Shown in pieces: positions 1-8,915 of a stretch of 64,000 bases of DNA (position 1 is its first letter; each line of letters opens with the position of its first letter). Under the pieces are notes generated by a model, which saw only the letters and a list, made by a program, of their open reading frames with translations, did no database searches and had not been told where the DNA came from. The stretch is from Salsuginibacillus kocurii DSM 18087 (GTDB taxonomy: Bacteria; Bacillota; Bacilli; Bacillales; Marinococcaceae): contig NZ_KB898628.1 in assembly GCF_000377705.1 (NCBI RefSeq), positions 1 to 64,000 of the forward strand. Reading direction: 5' to 3'. The position numbers were made by a program, and so were the translations under genes.

Positions 1-16
1 TCGAAAACGGGTTCAT
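1..16 (-). CDS. possible 5' end of a divergent gene leaving the window
   Basis: On the minus strand an ATG at 16-14 begins M-N-P-F-S and runs off the left edge. A purine-rich AAGGATGG lies just upstream (about 26-33), at a plausible ribosome-binding distance. Only five codons are visible, so no product can be assigned. It would be transcribed divergently from sigK. Confidence 0.3.
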
Positions 17-107
17 TGCATCCCATCCTTTCTTATACGCTTAGAACTTAACGCAGAACGAGTTATGCTCTAAAAAAGCTTATACTTATTTTCTTAAGTG
101 TACACGC

Positions 108-135
108 ACGGGTAGGCAATAGCCTGCATAGCGTA
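108..135 (+). promoter_or_regulatory. sigK promoter, mother-cell sigma-K/E type
   Basis: The string CATAGCGTA (127-135) matches the sigma-K -10 consensus CATANNNTA exactly, and an AC dinucleotide (108-109) sits 17 bp upstream, the expected -35 spacing. In B. subtilis sigK is transcribed by sigma-E and then sigma-K with SpoIIID, so autoregulation is expected. The assignment rests on pattern matching only; sigma-E has a similar -10 and could also read it. Confidence 0.55.
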
Positions 136-162
136 AAGGAGAGGCAAAAAGGAGGGATGGGA

Positions 163-888
163 ATGTCGAGTGTTATGACCTTGCTGGGATTTGTGTTCCG
201 TGAAGTGATGGTCTTTGTCGCGTACATGAAAAATCATGCCTTTCCACAACCTTTGTCTAAAGAGGAAGAAGCGAGATGTTTAGAGGCTATGCAGGAAGGC
301 GACCAGGAAGCAAGAAACCGTCTGATCGAGCATAACTTGCGACTAGTGGCCCATATCGTTAAGAAATTTGAAAATACAAAAGAAGAAACCGAGGATCTCA
401 TTTCAATCGGTACGATTGGTTTAATCAAGGGAATTGAAAGTTATTCGCCAAATAAAGGTACAAAGCTTGCCACATATGCAGCACGTTGTGTAGAAAATGA
501 AATTCTCATGCATTTAAGAGCCTTAAAAAAAGTAAAGAAAGACATTTCGCTGCATGACCCAATTGGTGCGGATAAGGAAGGAAATGAACTAGCGTTGGTG
601 GATATTCTTCAAGATGATGCTCCTGATGTGCTTGAAGAAATTCAGCTTAAAATGGAAAAAAAGCAAATTTATGAGCATTTGCATGTGCTGGATGAACGAG
701 AAAAAGAAGTGATTATGACCCGGTTCGGAGTAGGGACTGAAAAAGAAAGGACGCAACGTGACATTGCACAGTCACTGGGTATTTCCCGGAGCTATGTTTC
801 ACGAATTGAAAAGCGAGCGCTCTTAAAGTTATTTCAAGCCATGTATCGGGCAGAAAAATCGTTGAAAGAACGAAACGGCAAAAAGTAA
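163..888 (+). CDS. sigK: RNA polymerase sporulation sigma factor SigK, pro-sigma-K, uninterrupted
   Basis: This is the late mother-cell sigma factor, made as an inactive precursor and cleaved by SpoIVFB. The hydrophobic pro-sequence (about 20 residues) ends before a YMKN segment that aligns with the known YVKN cleavage region, followed by AFPQPLS. Regions 2.1-2.4 follow ([37 protein letters not shown]), then region 4 with a helix-turn-helix near the C-terminus ([17 protein letters not shown]). At 241 residues it has the family length. The gene is continuous, so there is no skin-type intervening element as in B. subtilis 168. I chose the second ATG (163) because the GGAGGG at 151-156 abuts the first ATG at 157 and leaves no spacing for it. 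It converges on hbs. Confidence 0.95.
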   Translation: MSSVMTLLGFVFREVMVFVAYMKNHAFPQPLSKEEEARCLEAMQEGDQEARNRLIEHNLRLVAHIVKKFENTKEETEDLISIGTIGLIKGIESYSPNKGTKLATYAARCVENEILMHLRALKKVKKDISLHDPIGADKEGNELALVDILQDDAPDVLEEIQLKMEKKQIYEHLHVLDEREKEVIMTRFGVGTEKERTQRDIAQSLGISRSYVSRIEKRALLKLFQAMYRAEKSLKERNGKK

Positions 889-923
889 AACGCCTTGAAG
901 AAAAAAGGTAATATCTCGGCGGC

Positions 924-975
924 AAAAAAATGGTTCTTTAATAAGAACCCCCGTTCCTGGTGAAACGGGAGTTCC
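924..975 (-). terminator. rho-independent terminator of hbs, two overlapping hairpins
   Basis: Read on the minus strand, a GC-rich hairpin (974-945, GAAC..CCGTT arms with one G-U pair) overlaps a second hairpin GGTTCTT-ATTA-AAGAACC (949-932), which is followed by a run of seven T (930-924). The second is the canonical terminator for hbs. The arms at 945-949 are shared, so only one hairpin can form at a time. Confidence 0.75.
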
Positions 976-988
976 TTGCACAAGTGTA

Positions 989-1264
989 TTAGCTGTTTAC
1001 TGAATCTTTTAGTTGCTTACCTGGACGGAAAGCAGGGTTCTTTGTTGAAGGGATTTCAATTTCGGCGCCAGTTTGTGGGTTACGCCCTTTACGGGATGAA
1101 CGTTCACGTACTTCAAAGCTGCCGAAGCCTACTAGCTGAACCTTGTCCCCATCTTTAAGGGTATTTGTAATGCTGTCAAATACTGCGTCAACGGCTTTAG
1201 AAGCATCTTTTTTAGAAAGATCAGCATGTTCAGCTACAGCGTTGATAAGATCTGTCTTGTTCAT
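989..1264 (-). CDS. hbs: DNA-binding protein HU
   Basis: HU is a small basic nucleoid protein that bends DNA and works as a dimer. The product is 91 residues, the usual length, with the N-terminal helical part [12 protein letters not shown], the signature [10 protein letters not shown] and the arm segment GRNPQTG followed by [14 protein letters not shown] moved the start inward from 1282 to the ATG at 1264: it begins the conserved MNKTDL sequence and has AAAGGGAG about 7 nt upstream. Its gene neighbours differ from B. subtilis, where hbs sits near the mtrAB genes. It is monocistronic with its own terminator at 924-975. Confidence 0.95.
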   Translation of the reverse strand: MNKTDLINAVAEHADLSKKDASKAVDAVFDSITNTLKDGDKVQLVGFGSFEVRERSSRKGRNPQTGAEIEIPSTKNPAFRPGKQLKDSVNS

Positions 1265-1310
1265 GAAAAAACTCCCTTTCATTCCTTAAATATTATGCCT
1301 GCACATACCA

Positions 1311-1340
1311 AATTTACTCATGAAACCCCTGTCGTGTCAA
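1311..1340 (-). promoter_or_regulatory. candidate hbs sigma-A promoter
   Basis: On the minus strand a perfect TTGACA (1340-1335) is followed after 18 bp by TAAATT (1316-1311), 46 bp upstream of the hbs start. The -35 is strong and the -10 has four of six matches. The rest of the 1265-1506 gap holds an imperfect AT hairpin (1409-1424, GGATAT-AAAA-ATATCC) and no convincing gene. Confidence 0.4.
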
Positions 1341-1506
1341 GTCTTGTGGCGGAATTTCGAGTATTTTTCCTTAGAAAAAGGAGTGATCTTAACAAAAGTT
1401 AGCCATATGGATATAAAAATATCCAAATTTGTTTCTAAAACGGGCAAAACCAGTTCTCATACCATATTAGCTGGGATAATGGGCTTTTATACAGTTAAAT
1501 CTGGGA

Positions 1507-2046
1507 TTACATTTTTTTCAATCGGAACGGACCGATCATTAAAAAGGCAAGAATAAAGAGAAGAATCATAAACCATACATCAGCAATTATTCCTTCAAGC
1601 AAAGCAGAGACAGTAAGAATGGAGCCTGCTGCTGTAATGGGAAGCCCAATGAAATATCCGTTTTCTTCCATTAAATTAAACTTAGCCAGACGAATCGCGC
1701 CACAAGCAATAAAGAGTACGCCGAAAAATACACCGGAGATCCCAAATTCATATAAGGCTGTCATATATACGAGTATTGCTGGAGCCATGCCAAAGGATAT
1801 CAAGTCACAAAGTGAATCTAACTGTTTGCCAAAATCAGAAACAATATCAAGTTTACGAGCAACAATGCCGTCCAAACGATCAAAAACTGCAGCTAATGTA
1901 ATTAGCAAAATAGCGAGCCCTATTTGATGATGGAACGTGTAAAATATGGCGAGGGCACCTAATCCTAAATTTAAAATAGTCAATGCATTAGCTGCCTGAC
2001 TTTTTATTTTTTTCACCGTTTCATCGAAAGAATAAAGCCAATACAA
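1507..2046 (-). CDS. pssA: CDP-diacylglycerol--serine O-phosphatidyltransferase
   Basis: The enzyme makes phosphatidylserine from CDP-diacylglycerol and serine in the membrane, the first step to phosphatidylethanolamine. The CDP-alcohol phosphotransferase signature DG-x2-AR-x8-G-x3-D-x3-D is complete (DGIVARKLDIVSDFGKQLDS, then LCD). Several hydrophobic segments follow. I place the start at a TTG (2046), with GAGGTG six bases upstream; the longer frame to 2112 adds a poorly conserved leader. The product is about 179 residues. It is divergent from psd, the next enzyme of the same pathway, so the 2047-2258 gap should hold promoters for both. In B. subtilis the two genes share one operon. Confidence 0.88.
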   Translation of the reverse strand: MYWLYSFDETVKKIKSQAANALTILNLGLGALAIFYTFHHQIGLAILLITLAAVFDRLDGIVARKLDIVSDFGKQLDSLCDLISFGMAPAILVYMTALYEFGISGVFFGVLFIACGAIRLAKFNLMEENGYFIGLPITAAGSILTVSALLEGIIADVWFMILLFILAFLMIGPFRLKKM

Positions 2047-2258
2047 TATAATCACCTCAAAGGTTTTATTCGAAGTGGGAATAGCCCTGCTTCGAATGAT
2101 AAAAAAGCGCAAAGAATAATACTAGTTCATACCCGGATTGTATTTCAAGCAAACGTCATTGTTTAGATGTTTCATTTTATAATGTATCATAGACAGGGAG
2201 CGTCATCTACCGCTATAACTAAAGAATTCCCATAATGATACTAACGGAGGCCAAAAAA

Positions 2259-3044
2259 ATGCTAAGGCACAAAATCTACCAATCCTTTGTTGATTTATCT
2301 TCTTCTCGTTTGGTTGCATCCTGCATCCGACGTTTTACGTGCTCTCGGTTAAGCAGGCCATTGATTCGATCGTTTGCTGCTACGTACAATATCAATACAG
2401 AAGAAGCGGAAAAACCGCTTTCTCAATATCAATCTTTACAATCTTATTTTTGTAGAAAATTAAAAGAAGATGTAAGGCCTCTGCCTACTGCCCCCGGGGC
2501 GGTTATAAGTCCGGTGGATGGTTTGCTTGGAGGGACAGGAACTATTACTCCAGACGCTTCCTTTCATATCAAAGGGCAAGCATATCCCTTAGATGAATTA
2601 TTAGGATCAAAAAAGCTCGCAGAACAATTTAAGGGCGGGCGGTATATGATTTTTTATTTAGCTCCAGGGGATTACCATCGAATTCATGCTCCTTTTGATT
2701 GTCATGTTCTTTCCCGCTGGGCTTTAGGTAAAGGATCAGCCCCTGTAAATGAACTCGGACTTAAGCTTGGCAAACGCCCTCTTTCCACCAATTACCGCTT
2801 GCTCACCTACTTAGAACGGGCTGGGCAAAATGCTGTACTTGCTAAGGTAGGAGCTTTAAATGTGAATGCTGTACACCCCACTCATCTACGGACAAGCTGG
2901 AAAAAAGGTGAAGAGGTAGGTTTTTTTTCCTTTGGTTCTACAGTTATACTCTTGACAGAAGCAGATATGTTAAAAGATACCTCATCTCAAGCAGGGGAAC
3001 ATGTGAAAATGGGAGAGGCGGTTGCAGCTTTCAGTAAAAAATGA
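2259..3044 (+). CDS. psd: phosphatidylserine decarboxylase proenzyme
   Basis: Converts phosphatidylserine to phosphatidylethanolamine. It is a pyruvoyl enzyme that cleaves itself at a G-S bond to make its own cofactor; the cleavage motif FGST is present near residue 225 in SFFSFGSTVILL-like context. Upstream signatures include SPVDGLLGG, APGDYHRIHAP and VNAVHPTHL, all typical of the short Bacillus-type enzyme. I chose the ATG at 2259 with GGAGG eight bases upstream over the in-frame ATG at 2235. The 261-residue length matches the family (263 in B. subtilis). It is divergent from pssA. Confidence 0.93.
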   Translation: MLRHKIYQSFVDLSSSRLVASCIRRFTCSRLSRPLIRSFAATYNINTEEAEKPLSQYQSLQSYFCRKLKEDVRPLPTAPGAVISPVDGLLGGTGTITPDASFHIKGQAYPLDELLGSKKLAEQFKGGRYMIFYLAPGDYHRIHAPFDCHVLSRWALGKGSAPVNELGLKLGKRPLSTNYRLLTYLERAGQNAVLAKVGALNVNAVHPTHLRTSWKKGEEVGFFSFGSTVILLTEADMLKDTSSQAGEHVKMGEAVAAFSKK

Positions 3045-3057
3045 GAGGAAGCTATAA

Positions 3058-4151
3058 ATGTCATTTCTTTAATCGATTGCTGCGCAAATGGTAGAAGAAG
3101 TACACCATGTCTTAAATGAAGATGTGATTGTTATAAATACATCTGGCCGGGTTATTGCAAGTAGTGATGAAAGCAGAATTCATACCTTTCATGAAGGTAG
3201 TTTATTAGTATTGGTTGCAGATGAGACAAAAATGCTAACCACTCAAGAGGCAAAACAGCTAAAAGGGGTAAAAGCAGGAGTGAATGTTCCGCTTCATCTT
3301 CATGATGAAACCATTGGAGTGTTAGGACAGGGGAACCTCATACTATTGCACCTTACGCACAGCTTGTACAAAAAATGATTGAGTGGATGTTGCAAGAGGC
3401 TGAAGCTGTAGCTCGTTTTGAAGCGGAAGAACGAAGCCTTGAAATGTTTACATATGAATGGGTCTACCAAACTGTTGATACATCAAACTTCAATGAACGT
3501 GCACGTTTATTAAATATAAATGTATATGGAGAGAAATATCTTGTTCTTTACCGGTTTGCTGCTCCTTTATCAAGAGAATGGCAACGATACGTATTGAAAA
3601 CGCACCATGAATTAACTGAACAAGTTAACGTAGAACTCTTTATTCGCTGGGGTGAAGCGACACTATTATTACTAATTAAAAAAGAAGAGCGTGCTATGCA
3701 TTCGAGTGATCGTTTACGCAGACAATTAGCTGAAAGCAGTGGCAAGTTTGTGTGGGCAGGGGTTGGTGAGAAAGCGCACGATAGTGTTAGTTTAAATGAG
3801 GCTTGGGCAGAAGCTAATACTGCATTGGAAGCAACAATCCAAGCAGTACCATTACAATGGTACAAGGAAATGGCTCTTGAACGGATTTTAACGGATGTTA
3901 CCGAAAACACAAAACATAAATTGGTTAAGGATGTATTAGCACCGATTGAGGGGGAGCCTGAATTACTTAAAACACTTAGGGTTTATTTTGACTCTGACCG
4001 AAAAGTTGTAGAGACATCAGCTCAATTAGATCTACATCCAAACACAATTCATGATCGATTGAGGCGCATTAGTGAGAAACATCTCTTGTTCCTCAACATA
4101 CTAGAGACCTTGTCACATTATACCTGGCCCTCCTGTTTAAAGGCGATTAGG
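3058..4151 (+). pseudogene. broken CdaR/PucR-family transcriptional regulator (sugar-diacid recognition type)
   Basis: The pieces together spell a CdaR-like activator: an N-terminal diacid-recognition domain (VEEVHHVLNED..., IASSDESRIHTFHEG, HDETIGVLG), a central region, and a C-terminal PucR helix-turn-helix (LDLHPNTIHDRLRRISE). The frame is broken in at least three places. A TAA at 3070 interrupts the likely start at 3058 (which has GAGGAAG upstream). A frameshift near 3330 separates GVLG from the continuation GEPHTIAPYAQLVQKMIEW. One missing base near 4080 breaks the tail, which in the next frame reads TSLVPQHTRDLVTLYLALLF and ends at 4151. It sits directly before glcD, as glycolate-operon regulators of this family do. 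Either it is a decaying gene or the sequence has indel errors here. Confidence 0.75.
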
Positions 4152-4264
4152 TAGTTACACAGTTTAAAGGTGATTATTAAGGGATATATTTGTGTATTTG
4201 AATATAGATTTTACATCGTCGCCCCCTTATACTAAAAAAAAGACTAGTAAGGGTGTGGTGTTCA

Positions 4265-5215
4265 TTGCTTAAGGAGAGTGTAAAGGAAAAGCTAACCAAA
4301 ATAGTTGGGGAAAACCATCTGCTTGATAGAAAAGACCAGCTGCTTGTATATTCATATGACGCGACCCCAAACTTTCAAGCGATGCCGGATGCAGTGGTAA
4401 AGCCTGGTTGTACCATAGAAATTCAAGAGATTGTTAAGGTGGCAAATGAAGAAAAGCTGCCTATTGCACCGCGGGGTTCGGGCACCAATTTATGTGCAGG
4501 AACGACGCCAACGGCAGGTGGTATAGTGCTGTTATTTACCCGAATGGATCAAATTTTAGAAATCGAAGAAGACAACTTAACAGTTACAGTACAGCCCGGA
4601 GCGGTCACGCTTGATCTTATTAATAAGGTAGAAGAAAAAGGCCTATTTTACCCTCCGGATCCTAGTTCGATGAAAATCTCTACTATTGGAGGGAACATTA
4701 ACGAAGGTACTGGTGGATTAAGAGGCTTAAAATATGGAGTGACCAGGGATTATGTTCTCGGACTTGAAACCGTTTTACCAAATGGTGAAGTGATACGAAC
4801 TGGCGGGAAGCACAAAAGATGTAGCAGGGTATGATTTTACCCGCCTCATGGTAGGGGCTGAGGGAACACTTGGAATTATAACTGAAGCCACTCTTAAGCT
4901 GGTGCCGAAGCCAGAAACGAAACAAGATGTTGGCTATATTTGAAGAAGTAGAAGAAGCTGCTGAAACGGTATCAGCTATTATTAGTGAACAAATTATTCC
5001 AGCCACGCTTGAATTTATTGATAAAGGGACGCTAGAAGTGGTAGAAGAGTATGCTCAAATCGGGCTTCCGGTTGAAGCAGGAGCTGTTTTGTTAATAGAA
5101 CAAGACGGACCGGAAGAAGTAGTTAAAAGAGATATGGAACGCCTTGCCCAGGTTTGCGAGTTTAAGCAAGCAAATGAGATTCAAATTGCTGCTACAATAG
5201 AAGAAGGGCTTGCTG
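4265..5215 (+). pseudogene. glcD: glycolate oxidase FAD subunit GlcD, frameshifted and C-terminally deleted
   Basis: GlcD is the FAD-binding subunit that oxidises glycolate to glyoxylate. The FAD_binding_4 part is clear (YSYDATP, APRGSGTNLCAGTTPT, PPDPSSMKISTIGGNINEG). Two frameshifts are visible: near 4811, where the frame leaves GGK and resumes as [20 protein letters not shown], and near 4926, where it resumes as [11 protein letters not shown]. The protein then stops matching at about 5215, after EGLA, roughly 150 residues before the normal C-terminus (family length about 470). From there the DNA is glcF. The probable start is the TTG at 4265; a GTG at 4253 is in frame. No functional GlcD can be made from this sequence as written. 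Confidence 0.85.
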
Positions 5216-6214
5216 AACCCGACACTTCGTCATGTGGCCTTTAAACAGTTTTTTCCTTATCAAGGTCGTATTCGTAAAATGACAGGGTTGCTTTGGTTTT
5301 ACCAAAAGAGTGGCATCCAAAAAATTATCCAAAAGTCTAATGTATTGAGGGTGCTGCCAGGTAAAATGAGTACCATGGAAAAAGTCATTCCTCAAGTTCC
5401 TTCGCCATCTCGATTAAAAGCTCGTCCGCATCACATTACCCCGGATGGGAAAGCCAAAAAGAAAGTTGCTTTTTTCTCCGGCTGTTTAATGGAAACGATG
5501 TTTAAAGAGACGAATGAAAAGACGCTTTTCTTGCTTAAAAAAGCAGGTTGCGAAATTTTGATCCCTGAGACGCAAAATTGTTGTGGTGCACTCCATGCTC
5601 ACAGCGGGGAAAAAGAGAAAGCTAAAGAGTTGGCCAAGGCTAATATACAGGCCTTTGAAGAGGCTGAGATTGAAGCTATTATTTCCAATGCAGGTGGGTG
5701 CGGGGCTATTTTAACCGAGTATGATCACTTGCTTTCAGATGAACCAAAATGGCAGGAGCGGGCTCGACCCTTTGTAAGTAAAATCACCGATGTGTCCGAA
5801 TTGTTATACTCACTAGGAACTGAAAATTTGCAACTCTCATTGCCGGCCCAGCGTATTACATACCAGGACTCGTGCCATTTACGAAATGTAATGCGAACAG
5901 CCTCCGCGCCAAGAAAGTTGATGAACCAAATCAAAGGCGTAACTTATGTAGAAATGAAAGAATCCGACCGTTGTTGTGGATCAGCTGGCATCTATAACCT
6001 CCTCCAACCTGAAATGTCAATGCAAATCATTGATCATAAGATGGACCATGCTAAAGGGACCAAGGCCACGACAATTGTTACTTCAAACCCAGGCTGTCTG
6101 TTACAAATGAAAGTAGGAATCGAAAGAAAAGAGCTGACAGATTCTATACGAGCTATTCACTTAATAGATCTGTTGGCCGAAGCCGCAGGTTATGAACAGG
6201 AACATGATGCATAA
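5216..6214 (+). pseudogene. glcF: glycolate oxidase iron-sulfur subunit GlcF, N-terminally deleted
   Basis: GlcF is the electron-transfer iron-sulfur partner of GlcD. What remains begins around TLRHVAFKQFFPYQG, equivalent to about residue 115 of the roughly 444-residue family, and is intact to the end. It retains both CCG cysteine-rich domains (FFSGCLMETMF, QNCCGALHAHSGE, YQDSCHLRNV, SDRCCGSAGIYN, SNPGCLLQMK). The two N-terminal 4Fe-4S clusters are absent. An open frame from a TTG at 5210 has no usable ribosome binding site. Together with glcD this indicates one deletion of roughly 0.8 kb (estimated from the missing family residues) that removed the end of glcD and the start of glcF. Confidence 0.85.
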
Positions 6215-6224
6215 ATAAGAGATT

Positions 6225-6259
6225 AAAACCCCGAGCCGTAAAGAACGGATCGGGGTTTT
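6225..6259. terminator. bidirectional terminator between glcF and the mrp operon
   Basis: AAAACCCCGA..CCGT and ACGG..TCGGGGTTTT form a long stem with an AAAGA loop. The A-run on the left arm and T-run on the right arm give a U-tail on both strands, so it can end glcF transcription and the opposing mrp operon. Confidence 0.9.
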
Positions 6260-6290
6260 ATAAGTCTTATGAGTCACTTTCCGCTTCGTT

Positions 6291-6689
6291 TTACGTTTGT
6301 CCTCGTGATTCTTCCTCCGTTGGGGACTCCGTCGGGCGATGAAGCTCTTGATAATTTTCTGGATACGTAGCTTTGAGTTCATCGGTCCGGCTTTCTGTCC
6401 AGAGTGGAACGCCAATCCGGTGGGCTGAACGAGAAATGATCTGTGCAGCCACGGGGGCAGTTAAAAAGACAAATAGAATGACCAACAAGAGCTTACCTAC
6501 AAATACTCCATCAAACAAGAGAAAGTAAAGAAAGGTTCCAATCATCGTGGAGATCACACCAAGTGTCGCACTCTTCGTTGCAGCGTGAATGCGGCCGTAC
6601 ACATCAGGGAGTCTGAGAATGCCGACTGAGCCGAGCAAACTAAAAAATGCACCGATTAAAACGAAAATACTAATTAGAATCTCGGTCAA
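6291..6689 (-). CDS. mrpG: Mrp Na+/H+ antiporter subunit G
   Basis: Small membrane subunit of the hetero-oligomeric Mrp antiporter, which exports Na+ in exchange for H+ and supports growth at high pH or high salt. Three hydrophobic segments and the family motif LRLPDVYGRIHAATKSATLG are present. The product is 132 residues; the C-terminal tail (EESRGQT) is hydrophilic. The start is a TTG at 6689 with AGAGGTG upstream, overlapping the end of mrpF by 20 bases, which suggests translational coupling. It is the last gene of the operon, before the shared terminator at 6225-6259. Confidence 0.92.
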   Translation of the reverse strand: MTEILISIFVLIGAFFSLLGSVGILRLPDVYGRIHAATKSATLGVISTMIGTFLYFLLFDGVFVGKLLLVILFVFLTAPVAAQIISRSAHRIGVPLWTESRTDELKATYPENYQELHRPTESPTEEESRGQT

Positions 6690-6951
6690 TCACGACACCT
6701 CTTTCTAAAAATTTAGCCAGAGCGATCGAGCCGATAAAGGCTAAAATCCCGATTACAAGAATTACTTCCGAATAAGCGGCAGTGCCCTGTACCATCATTA
6801 TCACACCGATAAAGCCAATTAAATTCAAGCCAAACGTATCAAGTGCGACGACTCGATCCGACATATCCGGTCCTACAATCGCTCGAATTAAACAAGCTAA
6901 CAAGGAAAGTGACATCAGGATGAGAACGACTAATAACAACGTGTCAAACAT
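6670..6951 (-). CDS. mrpF: Mrp Na+/H+ antiporter subunit F
   Basis: A 93-residue, three-helix membrane subunit of the Mrp complex, with the family core RAIVGPDMSDRVVALDTFG in the first loop. It is required for Na+-dependent exchange in characterised Bacillus systems (family knowledge). GAGGTG lies upstream of the ATG, inside the end of mrpE. It is one base away from mrpE and overlaps mrpG. Confidence 0.93.
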   Translation of the reverse strand: MFDTLLLVVLILMSLSLLACLIRAIVGPDMSDRVVALDTFGLNLIGFIGVIMMVQGTAAYSEVILVIGILAFIGSIALAKFLERGVVIDRDSN

Positions 6952-7428
6952 CTAACGTGTCACCTCCATAATAGCCCGTTCAAACTTCTCTTGGATCTCA
7001 CGAATCATCTCTTCTCGGTCTGGCACATGAATGTTATGAATGTAAATGGTTTGACCGTCCTCAGAGAAGTCCATAGACAGGGTGCCCGGAGTTAGGGAAA
7101 CAATGCTCGCAAGAAGAGTTACTTCCCATTCAGTTTCTAGCTGAGTGGGGACGGCTACAATTCCAGGTTGATTGTTTAATTTCGGGCTAAGGACAATCTT
7201 AATCATATCAATGTTTGACAAGATTAATTCCTTAATAAAAAGGAGAATAAGCTTAATGCCTGCATAGACTCGGCGCATATAAAAGTCAAACCGAAGCACA
7301 TTTTGTAAAACAAGCAGCACAAGTGCACCAACAATAAATCCGATGAGAAAATCCAAAAACGTATACGAATTCTGCAGGGCGACCCAGATGATGGCTATAA
7401 GAATGTTTAATAAAATTTGAAAAGCCAT
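6952..7428 (-). CDS. mrpE: Mrp Na+/H+ antiporter subunit E
   Basis: A 158-residue Mrp subunit. It has N-terminal membrane segments (NSYTFLDFLIGFIVGALVLL-like), then the typical ELILSNIDMIKIVLSP stretch, then a cytoplasmic domain with SLTPGTLSMDFSEDG. All are family hallmarks. The ribosome site AAGGAG lies within the end of mrpD, six bases away. It is part of the coupled minus-strand operon. Confidence 0.93.
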   Translation of the reverse strand: MAFQILLNILIAIIWVALQNSYTFLDFLIGFIVGALVLLVLQNVLRFDFYMRRVYAGIKLILLFIKELILSNIDMIKIVLSPKLNNQPGIVAVPTQLETEWEVTLLASIVSLTPGTLSMDFSEDGQTIYIHNIHVPDREEMIREIQEKFERAIMEVTR

Positions 7429-7433
7429 ACGAT

Positions 7434-8915
7434 CTACTCCTTAAGCACAGATTGAATGTAAACGGACGGTTCAAGCAATTCTTCAGCAATCTCCATTGAG
7501 TAGGAGAAGATTGGTTCTGCACCAAACCCGAGGATAATAGTAAGAGCTACCAGTGGTGCAATTGGCAGAAGAACGGAACGGACTGGTATTTTTGCTTGTT
7601 CTTCTGTATGCTTTTGCTCCCCCCAAAAGGCGTACATAAAGATTTTCATCATTGAAAAGAGTGTGAGCAGACCGACTATCAAGGCCACTGTTACAATGAC
7701 ATAACGCCCTTCTTCGAAACCAGATAAAATTAATGGAAACTTACTAAAGAAACCGCTGAGCGGCGGTATGCCTGCAAGTGAAATGGCTGAGATAAAGAAT
7801 AGCCAAGCCATCCATGGATGTGTTTTTAAAAGACCACCCATTTTTTTCAAATCTGTTTCTCCAGTTACTTTTTGCGCTGCCCCTGCAAATAAGAACAAGG
7901 CAGCTTTAACGATGATATGGTGGGCAATATAGTAAATGGCACCAGCTATGGCGAGCGGAGTAAAGAGCCCAAGTCCCATTACCATGTAGCCAACCTGGCT
8001 AATAATGTGATAGGAAAGAATCCGCTTGAAGTCAAATTGTGAGACAGCGCCAAGAACCCCAAATAACATCGTAAAGCCGGCAAGCGCTAAAATGATGTTA
8101 TGAGTAAAGGTAGGGTCATGGTTAAAAATAAGCGTAAAGGTACGAATGATCGCATAGATTCCAACTTTCGTCAGCAAGCCGCCGAATAAAGCAGCAATGG
8201 CAGCAGGTGGTCCGTAGTAAGACCGTGGAAGCCAGAAATACAGTGGGAACAATGCACCTTTCATTGCAAAGACAAGTAATAACAATATCGCAATAACATT
8301 TAAGACACCAGTTTGTTCCATCTCCGCAATTCTTTCAGCCAGGTGGGCAAAGTTAAGCGTACCTGTAGCTGCATAAATATAGGCCACACCTACAATGAAG
8401 AAGATGGAAGCAAAAATGTTTATCGCCACATATTTAAAAGATTCACGGAGCTGATAAGCTGAATTGCCGTGTACAATTAAAATATATGAGGCAAGCAGCA
8501 TTACTTCAAAAAAGACGAATAGGTTAAACAAATCTCCCGTTAGAAACGCACCGTTAACTCCGGTTAACAAGAAAAAGTAAAATGGGTAAAAGTAATACTT
8601 TTCGCGAACTGGCGTAATTGTCTTATACGCAAAGAACAGACAGGAAAATCCAACGATCCCGGAAAGAACCACCATCATTGTTGCAAACATATCAGCAACA
8701 AAAATAATCCCAAATGGTGCTTCCCAGCTCCCAAGTTCACTTACCTGTATCCCTTCTTGGTAAACGACAACCGCAAGGACAACAGAAATGATTAGGAGGG
8801 CGCTCATCGTAATCCCACTAATCACACGCTGGATTTGATGTTTTTTTGCAAAGAATATGAGAATGGTCCCGATTAGAAACGGGAGCAGAACTGGCATTAT
8901 AACGAGACTATTCAT
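7434..8915 (-). CDS. mrpD: Mrp Na+/H+ antiporter subunit D
   Basis: Large membrane subunit related to the proton-pumping NuoM/NuoN proteins of complex I. The proton-antiporter core holds FFEVMLLASYILIV with the conserved glutamate near residue 137. It also carries MKGALFPLYFWLPRSYYGPP with a conserved lysine and IISQVGYMVMGLGLF. The 493-residue length is standard. It overlaps the end of mrpC by eight bases (ATGAATAG), so the two are probably translationally coupled. Confidence 0.95.
   Translation of the reverse strand: MNSLVIMPVLLPFLIGTILIFFAKKHQIQRVISGITMSALLIISVVLAVVVYQEGIQVSELGSWEAPFGIIFVADMFATMMVVLSGIVGFSCLFFAYKTITPVREKYYFYPFYFFLLTGVNGAFLTGDLFNLFVFFEVMLLASYILIVHGNSAYQLRESFKYVAINIFASIFFIVGVAYIYAATGTLNFAHLAERIAEMEQTGVLNVIAILLLLVFAMKGALFPLYFWLPRSYYGPPAAIAALFGGLLTKVGIYAIIRTFTLIFNHDPTFTHNIILALAGFTMLFGVLGAVSQFDFKRILSYHIISQVGYMVMGLGLFTPLAIAGAIYYIAHHIIVKAALFLFAGAAQKVTGETDLKKMGGLLKTHPWMAWLFFISAISLAGIPPLSGFFSKFPLILSGFEEGRYVIVTVALIVGLLTLFSMMKIFMYAFWGEQKHTEEQAKIPVRSVLLPIAPLVALTIILGFGAEPIFSYSMEIAEELLEPSVYIQSVLKE

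Noticed and set aside
1409-1424. AT hairpin GGATAT-AAAA-ATATCC as a terminator
   Set aside because: The stem is AT-rich and no T-run follows on either strand.
1320-1556. 78-codon plus-strand frame between hbs and pssA
   Set aside because: No ribosome site, composition unlike protein, and it runs into pssA on the opposite strand.
5210-6214. 334-residue GlcF-like frame taken as an intact gene
   Set aside because: It starts at a TTG without a ribosome site and lacks the N-terminal iron-sulfur domains; it is a deletion remnant.
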